Shown here: piece by piece, positions 1 through 4,773 of the stretch | How positions within the stretch are numbered: position 1 is the first letter of the stretch | Layout: every line of letters begins with the position of its first letter | Assembly (NCBI GenBank): GCA_946480295.1 | Contig: CAMLIT010000168.1 | Span: 1 to 6,697 of the forward strand | DNA length: 6,697 nucleotides | DNA from: an uncultured Gemmatimonadota bacterium | Lineage (GTDB): Bacteria; Gemmatimonadota; Gemmatimonadetes; Gemmatimonadales; Gemmatimonadaceae | Direction: 5' to 3' | The notes under the pieces: generated by a model | The model's database searches: none | Told to the model about the DNA's origin: nothing | What the model saw: only the letters and a program-made list of their open reading frames with translations | Translations under genes and position numbers: made by a program

Positions 1-136
1 GGAGCAGGTCGATGACCGCCGGGTTCTCGGGCCAGCGCTGGAGGAGCAGGACGCCAAACGCGAGGAGCGAGGCGAGCTGCGAGAGCGCGACGAGCCGGTA
101 GGTGCCGAGACGGGGCAGGAAAGCGGTCAGGCGCAC
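1..136 (-). CDS. Membrane protein of unknown function, N-terminal fragment
   Basis: Reading from a GTG at 136 toward the window edge gives 45 open codons that run off the end, so only the N-terminus is present. After a short basic start (MRLTAFLPRLGTYR) comes a hydrophobic stretch at about residues 14-33 that looks like one transmembrane helix or an uncleaved signal anchor, followed by QRWPENPAVIDLL. The codons look coding: mostly G or C in third position, with no stops. No Shine-Dalgarno precedes the GTG; the DNA immediately upstream is C-rich on this strand and continues into a G/C-run spacer. The frame stays open upstream but offers no better start. I do not recognise the family, and the true start could differ. 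Confidence 0.5.
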   Translation of the reverse strand, partial: MRLTAFLPRLGTYRLVALSQLASLLAFGVLLLQRWPENPAVIDLL

Positions 137-178
137 GCGGGCGGGAGGCGGGGGGGGGGGGGCGGGGGGGGTGGGGGG
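137..178. repeat. Poly-G low-complexity tract
   Basis: This is almost pure G on the plus strand, including an uninterrupted run of 13 G at 150-162 and further runs of 8 and 6 separated by single C and T bases. It links the start of the left-edge gene to the 7-bp repeat element. The part nearest the gene (142-150) resembles the CGCCTCC-type units that abut the nfo start when read on the minus strand. The exact length of such a run is unreliable in most sequencing data. It could form G-quadruplexes, but nothing here proves a function. Confidence 0.6.
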
Positions 179-331
179 ACGAGGGACGCGGAAGTACGTC
201 GTTGGTTCTTCGTTCCTGGTTCTTGGCGGGCCGCTCGGGAGGCTTCTCGTGGCGTCCCGAGCGGCTCGCCAATGACCAACGACCAATCACGTCGTTGCTC
301 GTCCCTCGTCCCTCGTCCCTCGTCCCCTTGT
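175..331. repeat. Nested inverted heptanucleotide arrays around a central hairpin
   Basis: The left arm (175-230) reads as eight 7-bp units in continuous phase, starting GGGGACG, AGGGACG and including TGGTTCT twice. The right arm (269-331) reads as nine in-phase units, including CCAATGA, CCAACGA, CCAATCA and then CCTCGTC three times. The arms are inverted relative to each other. The outer 13 bp at 175-187 match the reverse complement of 315-327, and the inner TTCTTGG-like units of the left arm face CCAATGA-like units of the right arm. Between them lies the 225-270 hairpin. Positions 298-324 are an exact 27-bp inverted copy of 3117-3143 in the nfo spacer. The period of 7 is not a multiple of three and there is no conserved ORF, so this is non-coding. 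It resembles in kind the heptanucleotide STRR repeats described in filamentous cyanobacteria. Confidence 0.8.
225..270 (-). terminator. Strong hairpin downstream of lepB, possible terminator
   Basis: Bases 231-240 (CCGCTCGGGA) pair perfectly with 255-264. The flanks 225-230 and 265-270 extend the stem to 16 bp with one G-T wobble, leaving a 14-base loop. It lies about 95 bp beyond the lepB stop and before the next minus-strand gene, a suitable place for termination. There is no T tract on the minus strand; the flanks are the inverted 7-bp arrays. It could equally be the structural core of the repeat element. Confidence 0.5.
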
Positions 332-366
332 AGACGCGCTACCCCGCGTCGGGTTGCGGTTTCAGG

Positions 367-1170
367 TCAGCGGATCCAGTGCCCGATCCGGCTCCAGCGG
401 ATGTCGGTGATGAAGGGGAGCGGGCGGTCGCTCTCGGAGGAGGGATGGAAGGAGTAGTACACGAACATCGGCCGCCCGCGGAAGTTGGCGCGAGGCACGA
501 TGCCCCAGTAGCGGCTGTCCTTCGACTCGTAGCGGTTGTCGCCCATCATCCAGTAGTGGCCCGGCGGGATGAGGAGCGGGCCCCAGTCGTCGTGCGTCGG
601 CGTGGCGGGGGGCGGGCCGAAGCGCGTGTTGCGCACCTCGATGCGGTGCTGCCAGGCGAAGAGCGGATCCGTCGAGCTCGCGGCGGCGGAGTCGTACGGA
701 GTGACGGCAGCGGCGAACCCCTGCCGCTGCGCGATCCCGTTCACGTACACGACGCCGTGGCGCATGTAGATCGTGTCGCCCGGCATGCCGATCAGCCGCT
801 TGACGAGCGTGGGCGTCGGGTCCTCCGGCTGGTCGATCTGCGGCGGCGACTGGAAGACGACGACGTCGAAGCGATGCGGATCGGAGTACCCGGGGAGGTG
901 GATGTGCGTGAAGGGGATGACCGGGCCGTAGATCAGCTTGTTGACGAAGAGCCAATCGCCGACGAGCAGCGTCGGCACCATGCTCGGCGAGGGGATGCGA
1001 TACGCCTCGACGAGGAAGGTGCGGATGACGAGGTAGATGAGGATCGCGCCGGCGAGCGACTTGAAGTTCTCCCAGAGCCAGCCGCCGCGGTTCGGCTGCG
1101 GCCGACCCTTGCCGCGCGCCTGCGCGACGACGTTGCTCGATGACCGGGAAGCGGGACGTTTCTTGGCCAA
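367..1170 (-). CDS. lepB: Signal peptidase I
   Basis: The 267-residue product is a type I leader peptidase (peptidase family S26), which cleaves signal peptides from exported proteins at the outer face of the inner membrane. One N-terminal transmembrane helix is visible at about residues 36-57. Box B reads IPSPSMVPTL with nucleophile Ser63. Box D reads LVKRLIGMPGD with general-base Lys124. Box E reads GDNRYESKDSRYWG at about 210-223. The Ser-Lys dyad is intact and the length is normal for a Gram-negative enzyme with one membrane anchor. The start is TTG at 1170: an in-frame TAG lies at 1219-1221 and I saw no ATG or GTG upstream of the first helix. There is no Shine-Dalgarno. Instead a 7-bp repeat array abuts the start and runs through the first eight or so codons (AKKRPASR). 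A weak TATAGA -10-like box lies at 1223-1218 with no recognisable -35. A terminator-like hairpin separates it from the SWIB gene upstream, so it is probably transcribed on its own. Confidence 0.95.
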   Translation of the reverse strand: MAKKRPASRSSSNVVAQARGKGRPQPNRGGWLWENFKSLAGAILIYLVIRTFLVEAYRIPSPSMVPTLLVGDWLFVNKLIYGPVIPFTHIHLPGYSDPHRFDVVVFQSPPQIDQPEDPTPTLVKRLIGMPGDTIYMRHGVVYVNGIAQRQGFAAAVTPYDSAAASSTDPLFAWQHRIEVRNTRFGPPPATPTHDDWGPLLIPPGHYWMMGDNRYESKDSRYWGIVPRANFRGRPMFVYYSFHPSSESDRPLPFITDIRWSRIGHWIR

Positions 1171-1201
1171 GGCGGAGAGCGGAAAGCGGGAAGCGGAGGA
1201 G
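1146..1201. repeat. Heptanucleotide array overlapping the lepB start
   Basis: On the plus strand these bases read as in-phase 7-bp units: GGGAAGC, GGGACGT, TTCTTGG, CCAAGGC, then GGAGAGC, GGAAAGC, GGGAAGC, and a decayed GGAGGAG. The unit types match those beside the left-edge gene and nfo (GGGACG, TTCTTGG). The array straddles the TTG start codon (1168-1170): about 30 bp are upstream and about 22 bp are coding. On the transcript strand the upstream part is pyrimidine-rich (CGCTTCC-like), so it offers no Shine-Dalgarno. Confidence 0.7.
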
Positions 1202-1273
1202 TGTCGTCGGGAGGAAATCTATACGCCGCACGGCGCGAGGCGGGCGCCGCCGGGGACTGGGGGGGACGAACGA

Positions 1274-1302
1274 CGAGGGGGCGTGCAGCGCACGCCCCCT
1301 CG
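1274..1302 (-). terminator. Hairpin terminator of the SWIB gene
   Basis: A perfect 13-bp inverted repeat (1274-1286 with 1290-1302) with a 3-base loop begins 23 bp after the SWIB stop codon. The stem is GC-rich. The minus strand after it reads GTCGTTCGTC, only weakly T-rich. Position and stability support a transcription terminator isolating the SWIB gene from lepB. Confidence 0.7.
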
Positions 1303-1325
1303 GGTGTCCGAAGTGCTCGTGGGAC

Positions 1326-1718
1326 TTACGACGCCTTCAGGTGCTTGTTGACGAGCTTCGTCATCTCGAACATCGAGACCTTGCCCTTGCCCCCGAAGAC
1401 GGGCTTCAGCTTGTCATCCGCATTGATCATGCGGCGCTCCTTCTGGTCCTGGAGCCCGTTCTTCTTGATGTAGTTCCAGAGCTTCTTCGTCACCTCGGTG
1501 CGCGGCATGGGGCTGTTGCCGACGACGGCGCCGAGAGCCGCATCCGGCTGCATCGGCTTCATGAACGCCGCGTTGGGCGTCCGCTTCGTGCCACCGCGCT
1601 TGGCGGTGCGCTTCGTCGCCTTCTTGGCGGAGGCCTTCTTCGCGCCGCCGCGCTTCGCGGCGGTCTTCTTGGCGCCGGCCTTCTTCGCGCCCTTCTTCGC
1701 GCCTTTCTTGGCTGCCAT
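1326..1718 (-). CDS. SWIB/MDM2-domain protein with Lys/Ala-rich histone-like tail
   Basis: The 130-residue product has two parts. Residues 1-47 are a low-complexity basic tail (MAAKKGAKKGAKKAGAKK and onward) like the C-terminal tails of histone H1 and bacterial H1-like proteins, which suggests nonspecific DNA binding. Residues about 50-130 form a SWIB domain: FMKPMQPDAALGAVVG, then MPRTEVTKKLWNYIKKNGLQ, INADDKLKPVFG and a C-terminal FEMTKLVNKHL helix. SWIB domains occur in the eukaryotic SWI/SNF complex, in chlamydial proteins and fused to some bacterial topoisomerases; the role of free-standing bacterial forms is poorly known. The ATG at 1718 is preferred over the ATG 20 codons upstream because GGGAGA lies just ahead of it and the upstream residues look non-coding. 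The gene is monocistronic, between a repeat-rich leader and a strong hairpin. A nucleoid or chromatin-like role is inference. Confidence 0.9.
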   Translation of the reverse strand: MAAKKGAKKGAKKAGAKKTAAKRGGAKKASAKKATKRTAKRGGTKRTPNAAFMKPMQPDAALGAVVGNSPMPRTEVTKKLWNYIKKNGLQDQKERRMINADDKLKPVFGGKGKVSMFEMTKLVNKHLKAS

Positions 1719-1722
1719 TCTC

Positions 1723-1728
1723 TCTCCC
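1723..1728 (-). promoter_or_regulatory. Shine-Dalgarno site of the SWIB gene
   Basis: GGGAGA on the minus strand ends four bases before the ATG, within a purine run (GGGAGAGAGA). It decides the start at 1718 rather than 1778. It is the only convincing Shine-Dalgarno in the window. Confidence 0.6.
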
Positions 1729-1769
1729 GGTAGATGGAATGGTGTGGGTGATCGCTGCCGAAGGGAACG

Positions 1770-1931
1770 CGTTCTCACTCTGAAAACCGTCCCCTTCGCG
1801 CGGAAAAATTACAGGGCCCGGTCGGGGACGCAATAGGGAAATGCATCGTTCTCCCTCTGAGAATCGTGCTTTTTCCCTCTGAGAAGCGGTCTCGTTCGCT
1901 CGGCGGCGACGCGTTTTCCCCTCTGGGAAGC
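1770..1931. repeat. Four dispersed copies of a 20-bp imperfect palindrome
   Basis: Copies lie at about 1770-1787, 1847-1866, 1869-1888 and 1912-1931, with plus-strand consensus near CGTTCTCCCTCTGAGAAGCG. TTCTC and GAGAA form a short inverted repeat around a CCTCT centre. The second and third copies are nearly back to back; the others are more diverged. The CCCTCTGA core is shared with the 11-bp array at 1992-2080. They lie upstream of, and around, the candidate SWIB promoter, so they could be binding sites for a dimeric regulator or small RNA hairpins. Function is inference. Confidence 0.6.
1806..1833 (-). promoter_or_regulatory. Candidate promoter of the SWIB gene
   Basis: On the minus strand TTGCGT (1833-1828) and TAATTT (1811-1806) are separated by 16 bp, resembling sigma-70 -35 and -10 boxes. 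This is among the few AT-rich spots in the region and lies about 90 bp upstream of the SWIB start. Palindrome copies flank it on both sides (1770-1787 and 1848-1866). It is a motif match by eye only. Confidence 0.35.
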
Positions 1932-1991
1932 GCGCGTGCGCCCTGCGTGCATCGACCGCGCCGCCGTCGCGGACGACGCGCGCATGCCCCC

Positions 1992-2080
1992 GATCTCCCT
2001 CTGAATTTCCCTCCGATCTCCCTCTGATGGCGCCCCGATCTCCCTCTGATCCCGCTCTGATCTCCCCCTGATCTCCCTGC
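1992..2080. repeat. 11-bp tandem repeat array, eight units
   Basis: The unit GATCTCCCTCT occurs exactly at 1992-2002, 2015-2025 and 2037-2047. Variants fill the gaps (a 12-bp GAATTTCCCTCC, then GATGGCGCCCC, GATCCCGCTCT, GATCTCCCCCT and GATCTCCCTGC). Seven units are 11 bp and one is 12 bp, so spacing follows the DNA helical turn closely. The period is not a multiple of three and frames stay open on the minus strand only because the unit contains no stop trinucleotide, so I read it as non-coding. It lies in the 488-bp stretch 1719-2206, in which I see no gene. Confidence 0.8.
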
Positions 2081-2100
2081 GCGAGCGCTCCTCCCGCCGC

Positions 2101-2122
2101 GATGGTGACCTGTCGCACCATC
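2101..2122. repeat. 7-bp inverted repeat
   Basis: GATGGTG (2101-2107) is the exact reverse complement of CACCATC (2116-2122), with an 8-base loop. It lies between the 11-bp array and the end of nfo. It may be an operator-like site or a minor hairpin; no T tract follows on either strand. Confidence 0.4.
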
Positions 2123-2184
2123 CCTCGCTATGCGGGCGAACGCTCCCGCACCTCCTGACATCGCCGTGCATCGCCGCCGCACGT

Positions 2185-2206
2185 CGCCGCGGTCATCCCC
2201 GCGGCG
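2185..2206 (-). terminator. Hairpin directly after the nfo stop codon
   Basis: An 8-bp perfect GC-only stem (2185-2192 with 2199-2206) and a 6-base loop start at the base following the nfo TGA. Position suggests transcript termination or 3'-end protection. There is no T tract, so Rho-independent termination is uncertain. Confidence 0.5.
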
Positions 2207-3094
2207 TCAGAGGAGGTCGCGCAGCAGCACGCCCATCTGCACGTCGTACGGGTCGGGGGTCGGATCGTCCTCGGCGACGTCGACGTTCAGCTCCGGCGTC
2301 TCGAGGATCAACGGCACCTCCTGCGAGCGCCGGTCGGCGAGCAGCCAGCGGAAGGGCTCCACGCCGAGGTGCCCGTCGCCGATGAGGACGTGGCGGTCCC
2401 GGTTCGAGCCGAGCGCGCCCTCGCTGTCGTTGAGGTGGAAGAACGCCGGCGGCTCCCCCACCGCCTCCTCGAACTCGTCCAGGACACGGGTGAGCGCGTC
2501 GCGCGAGGCGGTGATGTCGTAGCCGGAGGCGTAGAGATGGCAGGTGTCGAGCCCGTACCCGGTGCGCTTCCGCAGCGGCGCGGGCACGTCGCGCAGGATC
2601 GCCTGCACCTCCGCCGCCGTGCGCGCGAAGGTGCGCCCCGCGCCGGCGGTGTTCTCGACGAGCAGCCGCGTATCGCCGCTCACCTGCTCGAGCGCGTGGA
2701 CGATCGCCCGCGCCACCCGCGCCGCCGCCGCCTCCCGGTCGTCGTCGGTCGCCGCGCCCGGGTGGAAGCAGACGCCGTAGACGCCGAGCTTCGTCGACCG
2801 CTCCAGCTCCTTCGCCAGGCCGTCGCGCGCGCGCGTCCACTTCTCCTCCTCCGGCGTCGCCGTGTTCAGCACGTATGGGGCGTGCACCATCACCTTGTCC
2901 AGCCGGATCGCCGTCGTCGCCAGCGTCTCACGGAATCGCGTCACGCGCTCGGGCTTGATGGAGACCCTGTCGCCATAGTACTTGGGGATCGCGGTGAAGA
3001 TCTGGAGCGCGTGCATGCCGGCATTGGCGGCCCGGAGCGCGGCCATGTGGATGCCGCCGTTGTCGACGGTGTGGACGCCGAGGAAGTGAGCCAT
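2207..3094 (-). CDS. nfo: Endonuclease IV (deoxyribonuclease IV), AP endonuclease
   Basis: The 295-residue product is a trinuclear-zinc TIM-barrel AP endonuclease that cuts DNA 5' of abasic sites in base-excision repair. All nine family metal ligands can be placed: His71 (MVHAPY), His111 (CFHPGA), Glu147 (VENTAG), Asp183 and His186 (LDTCH), His220 (FHLNDS), Asp233 and His235 (DRHVLIG) and Glu265 (ILETPE). Length is close to the usual 280-300. The ATG at 3094 is right for the family because the first barrel strand (FLGVHTVDNGG) begins at once. No Shine-Dalgarno is present: on the transcript strand the start is preceded by CGCCTCC units that begin a 77-bp heptanucleotide array. A hairpin sits at its stop. 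The gene appears to be its own unit, separated from the REC gene upstream by 175 bp of repeats. Confidence 0.96.
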   Translation of the reverse strand: MAHFLGVHTVDNGGIHMAALRAANAGMHALQIFTAIPKYYGDRVSIKPERVTRFRETLATTAIRLDKVMVHAPYVLNTATPEEEKWTRARDGLAKELERSTKLGVYGVCFHPGAATDDDREAAAARVARAIVHALEQVSGDTRLLVENTAGAGRTFARTAAEVQAILRDVPAPLRKRTGYGLDTCHLYASGYDITASRDALTRVLDEFEEAVGEPPAFFHLNDSEGALGSNRDRHVLIGDGHLGVEPFRWLLADRRSQEVPLILETPELNVDVAEDDPTPDPYDVQMGVLLRDLL

Positions 3095-3095
3095 G

Positions 3096-3172
3096 GCGGG
3101 AGGCGGGAGGCGGGGGGACGAGGGACGAGGGACGAGGGACGAGAATTGGGACGCGGGACGCGCGACGCGCGG
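3096..3172. repeat. Eleven-unit heptanucleotide array at the nfo start
   Basis: Seventy-seven bases read as eleven 7-bp units with no break in phase: GCGGGAG twice, GCGGGGG, GACGAGG three times, GACGAGA, ATTGGGA, CGCGGGA, CGCGCGA, CGCGCGG. Neighbouring units are most alike, as expected from slippage and drift. It begins one base from the nfo ATG. Bases 3117-3143 recur exactly, inverted, at 298-324. Bases 3148-3164 recur exactly, inverted, at 3241-3257. Confidence 0.85.
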
Positions 3173-3233
3173 TGGCGTGACGGCGTCTAGAGGAACACCT
3201 CGGCATGTCTTGGCGCGGGATCTCGACCGGTCG

Positions 3234-3268
3234 GACGCGCCGCGCGTCCCGCGTCCCGCGTCCCTCCC
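3234..3268. repeat. Heptanucleotide array at the end of the REC gene
   Basis: In-phase units GACGCGC, CGCGCGT, CCCGCGT twice and CCCTCCC end next to the stop codon of the REC-phosphoacceptor gene (3270-3272). The first part is the inverted partner of 3148-3164 (17 bp exact at 3241-3257), enclosing a 76-base core (3165-3240) that contains a 10-bp palindrome at 3224-3233. The pair mirrors the arrangement at 175-331. Confidence 0.75.
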
Positions 3269-3269
3269 C

Positions 3270-3944
3270 TCACTTCTCGTCCTTCGACAGATCGATCATG
3301 CGCGCGTCGCCGACGTAGGCGACGGATTGGGGGTTGCGCAGCTCGCGGAGGCGGCGGACGACGTCGGCGATGCGGCGCGCCTGAGCCTGAATCACGTCGA
3401 CGTGCTCGCTCCGCTCGCCGCGATCCTCGAACTCCATGCGCAGCAGCTCGGCGTGGCCGAGCAGCGCCGAGAGCGGGTTGTTGATCTCGTGCTGGAGCGC
3501 GATGGTCGTCTCGCCCACGCCGGCGAGCCAGCGCGCGCGCTGCAGCTCCGCCTCGGTCGCCCGACGGATGCGCGCCTGCTCGATGCGCCGCTCGGCGATG
3601 CGCAGGCGGGCGCGCAGGTTCTCGGCGGTCACCGGCTTCGTCAGGTAGTCGTCGGCGCCCGCGTCGAGGGCCGCGGTGAGATCCTCCGGCGCGTCGTGAC
3701 CGGCGAGGACGAGGATGAAGGTCTCCCGTTGCGGATCGCCCGCGCGGAGCGCCCGACAGATCTCCAGCCCGCTCGCGGCCGCCATGTCGATGTCGAGCAG
3801 CACGAGCGCGGGGCGGCGCTCGGCGAAGCGCTCGCGCGCCGAGGCGTCGTCGTCCGCGATCGCGATGTCGTAGCCGAAGCCGTCGATGACGCCCCGCAGC
3901 AGCGTGCGGGTGTCGGGATCGTCCTCGGCGATGAGAGCGTGCAT
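3270..3944 (-). CDS. Response regulator receiver fused to a histidine-kinase phosphoacceptor domain, no ATPase domain
   Basis: The 224-residue product begins with a receiver domain (about 1-118): acidic pair Asp8-Asp9 (AEDDPD), phosphoacceptor Asp51 (LVLLDIDM) and Lys103 (DDYLTKPV). The conserved Thr/Ser of the family, before AGADDY, aligns with Ala81 (LVLAGHD). A helical linker (about 110-140) leads into a HisKA dimerisation/phosphoacceptor domain with a classical H-box at His152 (ALQHEINNPLSALLGHAELL) and a second helix to about 203. The protein ends at SKDEK after the expected start of the catalytic domain, with no N-, G1- or F-box. It probably cannot autophosphorylate; His152 would need phosphate from Asp51 or another kinase. 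That relay or adaptor role is inference. The ATG at 3944 begins directly with the receiver beta-1 strand. It follows the lipoprotein gene by 25 bp, suggesting co-transcription. No Shine-Dalgarno is evident. Confidence 0.88.
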   Translation of the reverse strand: MHALIAEDDPDTRTLLRGVIDGFGYDIAIADDDASARERFAERRPALVLLDIDMAAASGLEICRALRAGDPQRETFILVLAGHDAPEDLTAALDAGADDYLTKPVTAENLRARLRIAERRIEQARIRRATEAELQRARWLAGVGETTIALQHEINNPLSALLGHAELLRMEFEDRGERSEHVDVIQAQARRIADVVRRLRELRNPQSVAYVGDARMIDLSKDEK

Positions 3945-3969
3945 GCGGATCGAGCGTGAGGTCGAGCAG

Positions 3970-4773
3970 TCAGGGCAGCCGACCGACGCGCACCATGCGT
4001 ACCGCCCTGGCGCTGTCGGCCCCGGATTCCTGCTTCCAGGACACGGCGACGGTATGGCCGGACACCGCGACCTGGGGTGCCGCCACCGTCCCCACGCCCG
4101 CCGTCACCACCGTCCGCTGCTCGAAAATGTGCCCCATCGTGCGCGAGATCGCGAGCCCGATGCGTGACGGGTCATTGATGTCCTCGTAGGCGACGACCAC
4201 GAGATCCCCCTCGGCGGCGACGTCGGCCGCGCCCAGCCGGTCGCCGTAGACGATGGCGACCGGCGAGTGGAAGAGCGTCGCGCGGTCCATCGAGTGCGCG
4301 AAGAAGATCCCCGTGCCCTCGGAGGAGGTGAGGCTGTAGACGACATGCACGATCGAGTCCGAAGCCGAGACCCCGGGCGCGGCGCGGTTGCACCCGAAGG
4401 CGCTGACGTCGGTGCTGTCCACCGGAGCGGGCGCCTTCCACGTGCGGCCGCCATCGGCGGAGTAGCTGGCGCGGAGCGCGGCGCTGCGGTCCTCGCGCGG
4501 CACCCACCACGCCGCGTACACGTGCACGGAGTCGAGCCAGGCGAAGCGGTACGAGTGCTCACAGCGCGCGGGCCCGCCGGGCAGCGTCGGCGGGGGCGGC
4601 GGCTCGGGAACGACGCGCGCCCGCCCACTCGCGTCGATCGTGAGGCGGCCGGGCGTCCACGGCGTCCAGGTGGGCTCGGCCCACGCCACCGGCGCGTGGT
4701 CACAGGCGCCGGCGAGCAGTGCGCAGGCGAGCGGGGCCGACGCGGCGAGGCGTCGGAGGGAGCGCGGCTTCAT
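3970..4773 (-). CDS. Lipoprotein with an Asp-box (sialidase/BNR-like propeller)
   Basis: The 267-residue product starts MKPRSLRRLAASAPLACALL and continues AGAC, a basic, hydrophobic signal ending in a lipobox-like site with Cys24, so it is probably a lipoprotein exported by Sec. A Pro-rich linker (about 57-66) follows. One clear Asp-box, SADGGRTW at 105-112, and two decayed repeats near HSMDRATLFHSP and SRTMGHIFEQR suggest a short beta-propeller of the BNR/sialidase type. Cys71 and Cys128 could form a disulfide. Asp-boxes are structural, so no enzymatic activity is implied; no sialidase catalytic set is evident. The ATG at 4773 is chosen because the signal peptide begins there; the frame extends further upstream only as antisense to pruA. 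The specific function is not recognised. It is the first gene of a probable two-gene unit with the REC-phosphoacceptor gene and is divergent from pruA. Confidence 0.8.
   Translation of the reverse strand: MKPRSLRRLAASAPLACALLAGACDHAPVAWAEPTWTPWTPGRLTIDASGRARVVPEPPPPPTLPGGPARCEHSYRFAWLDSVHVYAAWWVPREDRSAALRASYSADGGRTWKAPAPVDSTDVSAFGCNRAAPGVSASDSIVHVVYSLTSSEGTGIFFAHSMDRATLFHSPVAIVYGDRLGAADVAAEGDLVVVAYEDINDPSRIGLAISRTMGHIFEQRTVVTAGVGTVAAPQVAVSGHTVAVSWKQESGADSARAVRMVRVGRLP

Noticed and set aside
379..1143. Plus-strand 254-codon frame
   Set aside because: It is antisense to lepB, with composition typical of reverse-strand shadows in GC-rich DNA and no recognisable domain.
362..1231. Long minus-strand frame of 289 codons overlapping lepB
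   Set aside because: It is a shifted frame of lepB with Arg/Ala/Pro-rich low-information sequence; the lepB frame carries all signal peptidase motifs.
1992..2080. CRISPR array
   Set aside because: Units are only 11 bp, directly abutting and without unique spacers; there is no cas gene nearby. The 7-bp arrays fail for the same reasons.
1414..2182. Overlapping minus-strand frames across the repeats, with peptides rich in EGDRGE and REI
   Set aside because: They stay open because the 11-bp unit lacks stop trinucleotides. The period is not a multiple of three, so no fixed peptide repeat is kept; several frames are open at once.
2369..3190. Plus-strand 273-codon frame
   Set aside because: It is antisense to nfo, whose full set of nine metal ligands is on the other strand.
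3093..3959. Plus-strand 288-codon frame
   Set aside because: It runs through the heptamer arrays and antisense to the REC-HisKA gene; no domain is seen.
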